DNA of 64,000 nt from Hedera helix (Eukaryota; Streptophyta; Magnoliopsida; Apiales; Araliaceae): positions 44,014,039 to 44,078,038 of the forward strand of contig OX359266.1 of the NCBI GenBank assembly GCA_947179155.2, in the 5' to 3' direction. Numbering within the stretch: position 1 is the first letter of the stretch; the number at the start of each line of letters is the position of its first letter. The translations under genes and the position numbers were made by a program. Below are positions 59,777 to 64,000 of the stretch, in pieces. The notes beneath the pieces were generated by a model. That model made no database searches and was not told the origin of the DNA. It saw only the letters and a list, made by a program, of their open reading frames with translations.

Positions 59777-60762
59777 AAGTGGTATCAGAGCAGCCGTTCC
59801 TCGGCAACTTCCGACCATGGGAAAGAGAATATGATCCATCGATGCAAATGGAGAAGAATTTCGAGCAATCGAGGGAGCAGTTTTGGTCAGTGGAAGAGCA
59901 AATCTACAGCCTCAATCAGAAATTTCAATCCTCAAATGATGAACTCTCGAAGAAGAAGATCGTAGAAGTATCAGAGCAACCCTGGGCCATGGCTGAATCC
60001 ACCGCTAAAGCCAGTTTACAGAAGCACGGGAAGGATCTCAAGCTACTGGAAAGTAAAATGGAACAAGTTCAGCAGCAGATGGAGCTGATCCGTGAGCAGA
60101 CTAAGGAGCAATTTAGAACAGTAGAGGGACAGATTGCCAATCTCGATCACAGGTTCCAGTCCTTCAATAATGAGATTTCGAAGAAGCTTACCGAAGTGCT
60201 TGAAACTATCCACAACCATGGAACAGACAGATCACGACACAAGGAAATAAGTGTTGCCTCCATTCAAGCCTCCTATACTCAAAATTCTAGCGACCAATCG
60301 TGTGAAGTTCTAGCTACGCAACATTACAGTGTACCTTTCGTCGGCGGTGATCCTTGCGAATTTATTCGTGGCTATGAAGAGTTTTTCGAGGTAAATCCTA
60401 TGACCGAAATAGATAGGATTCAATATGTCATGCAGGATTTTGAAGGAGAAGCACTGGAGTGGTACTTTGAGTATGTTGAAGAAAATTTTCTAGATACATG
60501 GACTCCAGATTGTTGGGGAGACTTTGTTGCCGCAATATATCGGAAGTTTCAAGGTCTTAAGGTTGAGCAGCAAGTGTTTGTTGAAATGCCCGAGCCAAAT
60601 CAAAATCAGCTGAAGATACAGCAAGGCGGGGATTCAATTGCTCATGAGACAGGAGGTCGTGAGGATCTAAGTGATCGTGAAGATGGAGACCGCGGGGTAG
60701 ATCTAGGGCAATTTCCAGAGGCTATTTTCCACCATCTCAATATTCACAACATGATGATGTGA
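59626..60762 (+). CDS. Gag-like protein of the LTR element
   Basis: 378 codons, starting inside the 5' LTR and reading through the primer site. Residues about 80-190 are charged and glutamine-rich, likely coiled coil, and contain a duplicated block (REQFWSVEEQIYSLNQKF and KEQFRTVEGQIANLDHRF, 78 residues apart). Residues about 237-310 match the plant retrotransposon gag fold: FVGGDP, then YEEFF, then a GEALEWYFEYV block and WGDFVAAIYRKF. No CCHC zinc knuckle follows and no protease is fused. It ends before the captured fragments. It could make particles that package element RNA if an autonomous partner supplies Pol; that is inference. The ATG inside the LTR is the first in frame, but initiation after the primer site is possible. 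Confidence 0.8.
   Translation: MSIYDYSADYHFFSGVMVASNPFPYCYPSLAKTPTSFCHEDAIVSKLDRDKVVSEQPFLGNFRPWEREYDPSMQMEKNFEQSREQFWSVEEQIYSLNQKFQSSNDELSKKKIVEVSEQPWAMAESTAKASLQKHGKDLKLLESKMEQVQQQMELIREQTKEQFRTVEGQIANLDHRFQSFNNEISKKLTEVLETIHNHGTDRSRHKEISVASIQASYTQNSSDQSCEVLATQHYSVPFVGGDPCEFIRGYEEFFEVNPMTEIDRIQYVMQDFEGEALEWYFEYVEENFLDTWTPDCWGDFVAAIYRKFQGLKVEQQVFVEMPEPNQNQLKIQQGGDSIAHETGGREDLSDREDGDRGVDLGQFPEAIFHHLNIHNMMM
59780..59791 (+). other. Primer-binding site, initiator tRNA-Met
   Basis: TGGTATCAGAGC, three bases after the 5' LTR, complementary to the 3' end of plant initiator methionine tRNA. Confidence 0.9.
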
Positions 60763-60995
60763 TGTTTAGTTGTTCTACTGGTCATCCTGCTGAAATTATT
60801 GTGGTCTTAATTGAAATACTGACACATATAACTGCTTTGGTCACTAAATTGAACACCAGTGAGGTGATATCAACCATAGAACAGTTGAGCCTTGGGGTAA
60901 AAAAATCTGCAATGGAATAAAAACATTGTTGAACTCGAGCCAAAGCCACCAAATGAGTATAAATCTCTTAGTGATTTAACTACTTTAAATGCCAT
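60763..60995 (+). other. Unidentified stretch between gag and STT3 piece
   Basis: Contains a short reading frame (TGHPAEIIVVLIEILTHITA) followed by stops. It looks protein-derived, but I cannot assign a family with confidence. Confidence 0.4.
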
Positions 60996-61387
60996 AGCAT
61001 ACCGTTACATGGTCTACTCTTGGGGAGGATACACCTTTATCAATAACCTCATACCAATGCATGCTCTGCTTTATATTGTGACTGATCACTATTCTTCTCG
61101 GTTATACATAGCGTACGCTCCACTTGTTGTTTTAGGAACACTGCTAGTTGCATTGGTTCCTGTTGTTGGTTTCAATGCAGTCCTGACATTAGAACATTTT
61201 GCATCAATTCTGATTTTCATTATTATCCATATGGTGGCTCTTGCATACTATATCAAATGAATTCTCTCTCCAAAAATGTTTACAGTAGAGGTTACTCTTG
61301 TCGTATTTGTTGAACTAGTTGTATGTTGTGCTGTGATAGCTGTACTCATGGCACTGGTAGTTTCTAGTCCAACAAAAGGATGGAATG
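60996..61387 (+). pseudogene. STT3: Captured fragment of STT3 (oligosaccharyltransferase catalytic subunit)
   Basis: Reads YMVYSWGGYTFINNLIP, YSSRLYIAYAPLVVLG, LVPVVGFNAVLT and SSPTKGWNG, the transmembrane region of plant STT3, the ER enzyme that transfers N-glycans. About 130 codons without introns. A TGA interrupts it at 61258 (before ILSPKMF). No start, N-terminus or C-terminal catalytic part (WWDYG) is present. It leads without a gap into an unidentified joint and then TOC sequence. Confidence 0.85.
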
Positions 61388-61463
61388 GACTTACAATTTC
61401 AGCATTTGCAAGAGCTTCTAAAAGCCTCAAAAGTGAACCTGAGAGGACAAGGTTCTACTTCCA
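61388..61463 (+). other. Unidentified joint between STT3 and TOC pieces
   Basis: About 25 in-frame codons (ISAFARASKSLKSEPERTRF) belonging to neither neighbour as far as I can tell. It may be a short piece of another gene. Confidence 0.4.
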
Positions 61464-62348
61464 TGTTGATGGCCTTTTACCTTCTTGGTCAGATCAGCAC
61501 CAAAAGGAGAAAATCCTCCACTCAGTTAAAGGGTTTATCAAAAAATCACCCCCAGCTACTGTTCTGTATCTTGATAGGTTAAACATGCAGAGCAGAGATT
61601 CTGGTGACATGCCGCTATTGCGTACCCTCACTGATACTCTTGGACCATCAATATGGTTCAATGTCGTTGTAGTTTTGACACATACTGCATCTGCTCCACC
61701 TGAAGGCCCACATGGTGTTGCTACCAATGTCCAGTTGTGATATGTTTGTCACTCAACGTTCTCATGTTGTCCAGCAAATAATTCGGCAGGCTGCTGGGGA
61801 TACGAGGCTCATGAATCTTATTTCTTTAGTGGAAAACCACTCAGCATGTAGAACCAACAGGGCGGGCTAGAGAGTGTTGTCAAATGATCAGGTCTGGAAG
61901 CCTTATTTGTTATTGCTCTCTTTTGCATCAAAAATTGTGGCTGAAGAAAATATACTCTTAAAGTTGCAAGGTGCTTTCCCTGGAAAAAAATTTACTGCTC
62001 GTGTTAGAGCACCACCTTTACCCTTCCTTTTAACATATCTTCTTCGATGGAGACCACAGCTAAAACTGCCACATGAGCAGTTTGGTGATGATGATGACAC
62101 TGTAGATGACGATCTTGTTGAGTCAACAGATTTGGATGATAAATCAGAGTATGATGAGTTGCCACCTTTTCAACAGCTGACCATGGCCCAGCTGGCCAAA
62201 CTTACCAAGGCCCGGAAGAAGGCATATTATGATGAACTGGAATACAGAGAAAAACTTGATATGAAGGAACAGTTGAAAGAAGAGAAACATAGGCGGAGGC
62301 TGATGAAGAAAATGGCAGCTGAGGTTAAGGATTTACCTAGTGACTATA
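61464..62348 (+). pseudogene. TOC120/TOC132: Captured fragment of a TOC120/132-type chloroplast import GTPase
   Basis: Begins inside the GTPase domain at GLLPSWSDQHQKEKILHSVK and continues through VLYLDRLNMQSRD, PSIWFNVVVVLTHTASAPPE, MFVTQRSHVVQQIIRQAAGD, LVENHSACRTNRAG, VWKPYLLLLSFASKI and the acidic DDDDTVDDDL linker to YDELEYREKL and KKMAAEVKDLPSDY. The P-loop and the M (membrane anchor) domain are not included. Defects: a one-base insertion near 61730 shifts the frame, and CAG to TAG gives a stop near 61869. The family sits in the chloroplast outer envelope; this copy cannot act as a GTPase. Confidence 0.9.
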
Positions 62349-62674
62349 TTGTAGGGATAGAAGAAGGAGAAGATGGAGTGGAGCCTCTCATGTCCAATGT
62401 TGAACCAGAAGTATATAAAGCTCACAAGTCCAAATTAGAAGCACACCTAGCTAGAAGAGCAGAACATTATTTCTCAGAAAATATGTGTGTTACCAAAGGA
62501 CTTGAAGCATGGGCTTCAGGCAAATTAGAAGATTTTGGAAATCTTAACTCAGCCTCAAGTCTGACCTCTATTCAGAACTATGAATGTGGTTGTGAACCAC
62601 TCAAACAGATGTATAAGATCCTTTGGAAGGCTCCTGGTGTGTATGGTGCAAGGTTCAGAAGAGCAGGATTTTGA
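61874..62674 (+). CDS. Chimeric TOC-galacturonokinase open frame
   Basis: A 266-codon open frame starting at an internal ATG of the TOC piece, crossing the acidic linker and joining in frame to galacturonokinase, ending at 62674. Residues 1-158 are TOC-derived and about 170-266 GALAK-derived. It is the longest undisturbed captured frame. Whether it is translated is unknown; it would need internal initiation far from the LTR cap site. Confidence 0.45.
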   Translation: MLSNDQVWKPYLLLLSFASKIVAEENILLKLQGAFPGKKFTARVRAPPLPFLLTYLLRWRPQLKLPHEQFGDDDDTVDDDLVESTDLDDKSEYDELPPFQQLTMAQLAKLTKARKKAYYDELEYREKLDMKEQLKEEKHRRRLMKKMAAEVKDLPSDYIVGIEEGEDGVEPLMSNVEPEVYKAHKSKLEAHLARRAEHYFSENMCVTKGLEAWASGKLEDFGNLNSASSLTSIQNYECGCEPLKQMYKILWKAPGVYGARFRRAGF

Positions 62675-62785
62675 GGGTGCTGTATTGCCTTTGTAGAGTC
62701 GGATCACGCTGTGGAAGCTGCATCATTTGTCAAGAATGAGTATCATAATCTCCAGCCAGAGTTGGCTAGTCAAAACAACTCAGAA
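62381..62785 (+). pseudogene. GALAK: Captured C-terminal fragment of galacturonokinase
   Basis: Joined in frame to the TOC piece. Reads NVEPEVYKAHK, LARRAEHYFSENM, LEAWASGKLEDFGNL, IQNYECGCEPLKQMYKILWK and APGVYGARF then GF-stop-GCCIAFVESDHAVEA, the C-terminal part of plant GHMP-family galacturonokinase (galacturonate to galacturonate 1-phosphate). The stop at 62672 is TGA where the family has an arginine codon (CGA to TGA fits). The N-terminal ATP-binding part is absent. In the family this region is spread over several exons, and here no intron is seen, suggesting an RNA origin. Confidence 0.82.
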
Positions 62786-62793
62786 ACTTGTGA

Positions 62794-63010
62794 TGCTTGT
62801 ATGAAAGGGGTTTTGTATTGGAGAACAGACGAAAAGCTACAGGTTGTGTCATTTGATTTTCATAATGAGGTGTTTGGGTGGATTCCAATCCCGCTCCGCG
62901 AATATGTGAAAATTAAGACTTGTACAATTGTGGAGTTTAGGTATTGTGCTGCTATGGGTGGGTATTCTCATGATAATGCTAATGTTAGTTTGTGGAAAAC
63001 AGATGATGGC
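62794..63010 (+). pseudogene. Captured F-box-associated domain fragment
   Basis: CMKGVLYWRTDEKLQVVSFD, FGWIPIPLREY and SHDNANVSLWKTDDG follow the pattern of F-box-associated (FBA) domains (G-x-x-YW...SFD...IPLP...VSLW). The F-box itself is absent. Same strand as its neighbours; the frame ends at 63085. Confidence 0.6.
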
Positions 63011-63088
63011 TTAATTAGTGGGACAATATCTAGGACGAAGATGTTCACTTTTGATGCACTTCAATTAAAGTTTTTGCTGCATTAATGT

Positions 63089-63484
63089 TTGGATTCGAAA
63101 AAAATTGAAGCATTGGATTGGGCATGGGGGTTGCTGTATGATCCTGAAAACAAAGAGAGGAAGTATCCTGGAATATCTGATATGGTTGTGAAAGATTTTG
63201 AGTACACTGTGATTTTCAGGAACTTCACTAGGGTTGGCTACCAGGAGAAAATAGGGGACCATGCAGCTGGTGTTGTTATTGTTCAAGAAGTCAGTGGAAT
63301 TATATCTACTGCTGGAGTATATGGAGCTATTGTGCTCACTGAGCTATTGAAGCTGGATGAAATTGATCTCGGATATGGTACAACACCTTTGGTGTTTGAT
63401 CCAGGGGGTATGGTACTCTCCATGTTACCGAACAATGAAGCTCACATCAAAATGGGCCAACAGGACTGGAATCTTACATGTTAG
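63089..63484 (+). pseudogene. Mosaic frame with a HAL2/SAL1-like phosphatase fragment
   Basis: 131 open codons. The middle part (about 63233-63318) reads GYQEKIGDHAAGVVIVQEVSG-IISTAG, matching the second metal-binding motif region (xKIWDHAAGxxxxxEAGG) of 3'(2'),5'-bisphosphate nucleotidases, but with W changed to G and AGG changed to VSG. The parts before (ALDWAWGLLYDPENKERKYP) and after (LDEIDLGYGTTPLVFDPGGM) look protein-like but are not identified, so this frame is itself probably a mosaic. Confidence 0.5.
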
Positions 63485-63533
63485 TATGCTAGGTAATGGT
63501 TCTGACAATCAGCCTTGAGGACAAGGCTTTCTT

Positions 63534-63547
63534 TAAGGGATAGGGAA
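63534..63547 (+). other. Polypurine tract of the LTR element
   Basis: AAGGGATAGGGAA immediately before the 3' LTR TG, with a single T inside the purine run. Confidence 0.75.
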
Positions 63548-63897
63548 TGTCACAATAGTTACTAGTGGCAGGGGCGTAATTTACTTCAATTGTGAGGTTT
63601 ATGTTCAAGTAGGATATGTGGTTTGTTAGAAGAGTATCCAATATATATATCATTGCAATCTGCCGAGAGGAACCAACGAATGAAATATCAATTGTTTTGT
63701 TTTCCTTCATTTCCTTTATCTGTTAGTTTTCCTTTCATCCTTTTCAATGTCGATTTATGATTATAGTGCTGATTATCATTTCTTCTCTGGTGTTATGGTT
63801 GCTTCAAATCCCTTTCCTTACTGTTATCCTTCCCTGGCTGAGACTCCAGCTTCATTCTGCCATGAGGATGCGATAGTCAGTAAGCTAGATCGTGACA
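63548..63897 (+). repeat. 3' LTR (350 bp)
   Basis: Same length as the 5' LTR with three differences (G here, A in the 5' LTR), all in the last about 70 bp. Followed by the target duplication GATTG. Confidence 0.95.
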
Positions 63898-64000
63898 GAT
63901 TGCTGAGAGAGTATGGACCCTCTTGGATGAGAATGGCATTGTCAGTACCATGGGATCCACTCGGGTATGTGACATTAGATATACGCATAACCGGCCACGT
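63898..64000. other. Host flank right of the LTR element
   Basis: Starts with the target duplication and continues the interrupted locus. Moderately GC-rich; ends at the window edge. No gene assigned. Confidence 0.4.

Larger units (their letters stand above)
59427..63897 (+). mobile_element. Complete non-autonomous LTR retrotransposon carrying host gene fragments
   Basis: 4471 bp with identical-length LTRs (59427-59776 and 63548-63897), TG...CA ends and a perfect 5-bp target duplication GATTG (59422-59426 and 63898-63902). It has a primer-binding site, a gag-like ORF and a polypurine tract, but no protease, reverse transcriptase, RNase H or integrase, so it must be mobilised in trans. The 60770-63530 interior is a chain of plus-strand pieces of unrelated plant genes: STT3, TOC120/132, galacturonokinase, F-box-associated and HAL2-like. 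The LTRs differ at only three sites, so insertion was recent. The gag style suggests Ty3/gypsy ancestry, which is inference since pol is absent. Confidence 0.93.

Noticed and set aside
60996..62785. Functional STT3, TOC or galacturonokinase genes
   Set aside because: Each is a fragment lacking essential domains and carries stops or frameshifts, and all lie between two LTRs.

Overview
This window looks like AT-rich, transposon-dense nuclear DNA from a flowering plant, probably a eudicot. Genes have short GT-AG exons, the coding families are plant families, and the repeats are typical plant superfamilies. The species cannot be named from the sequence.

Host genes. Positions 1-2279 (minus) hold most of an intronless G-type lectin S-receptor-like kinase that runs off the left edge. 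The main gene family is a minus-strand tandem cluster of WSD1-type wax ester synthase/diacylglycerol acyltransferases. Three copies have complete five-exon models: 7886-10655 (470 aa), 15906-19773 (470 aa) and 47911-51514 (473 aa). A fourth, 41955-42967, is a deletion-riddled pseudogene. The copies lie in two pairs of segmental duplications. In the first pair exon 2, which carries the HHxxxDG active site, is far more similar than the other exons, suggesting gene conversion. A decayed piece of the methionine-salvage enzyme DEP1 lies at 57040-57636 (minus).

Mobile DNA. Well-bounded elements include: a 2.9-kb solo LTR (TSD GCTTT) nested in a CACTA-like element that also holds a Stowaway MITE (10862-14946); two non-autonomous Helitrons arranged 5'-to-5' (21862-24648 and 24863-27329); an 8-bp-TSD hAT element (29906-30368); a long-TIR Mutator-like element (36993-40240) with a GGCCCG-rich hAT element nested inside (38102-38864); a broken Ty1/copia element (about 44815-47262); a probable solo LTR (55566-56997); and a tRNA-derived SINE with a 16-bp TSD (57960-58104). 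Several small MITE families and a plastid-derived trnW fragment fill the gaps.

Most notable system. Positions 59427-63897 are a young, complete, non-autonomous LTR retrotransposon: 350-bp LTRs with 3 differences, TSD GATTG, iMet-type PBS and a polypurine tract. It has a gag-like ORF but no pol. Instead it carries a same-strand, apparently intron-free mosaic of host gene pieces: STT3 oligosaccharyltransferase, a TOC120/132-type chloroplast import GTPase, galacturonokinase, an F-box-associated domain and a HAL2/SAL1-like phosphatase, joined by short unidentified stretches.

Functionally, the intact loci suggest one receptor kinase and one cuticular-wax or neutral-lipid acyltransferase cluster. 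The rest records repeated duplication, insertion and gene-fragment capture.
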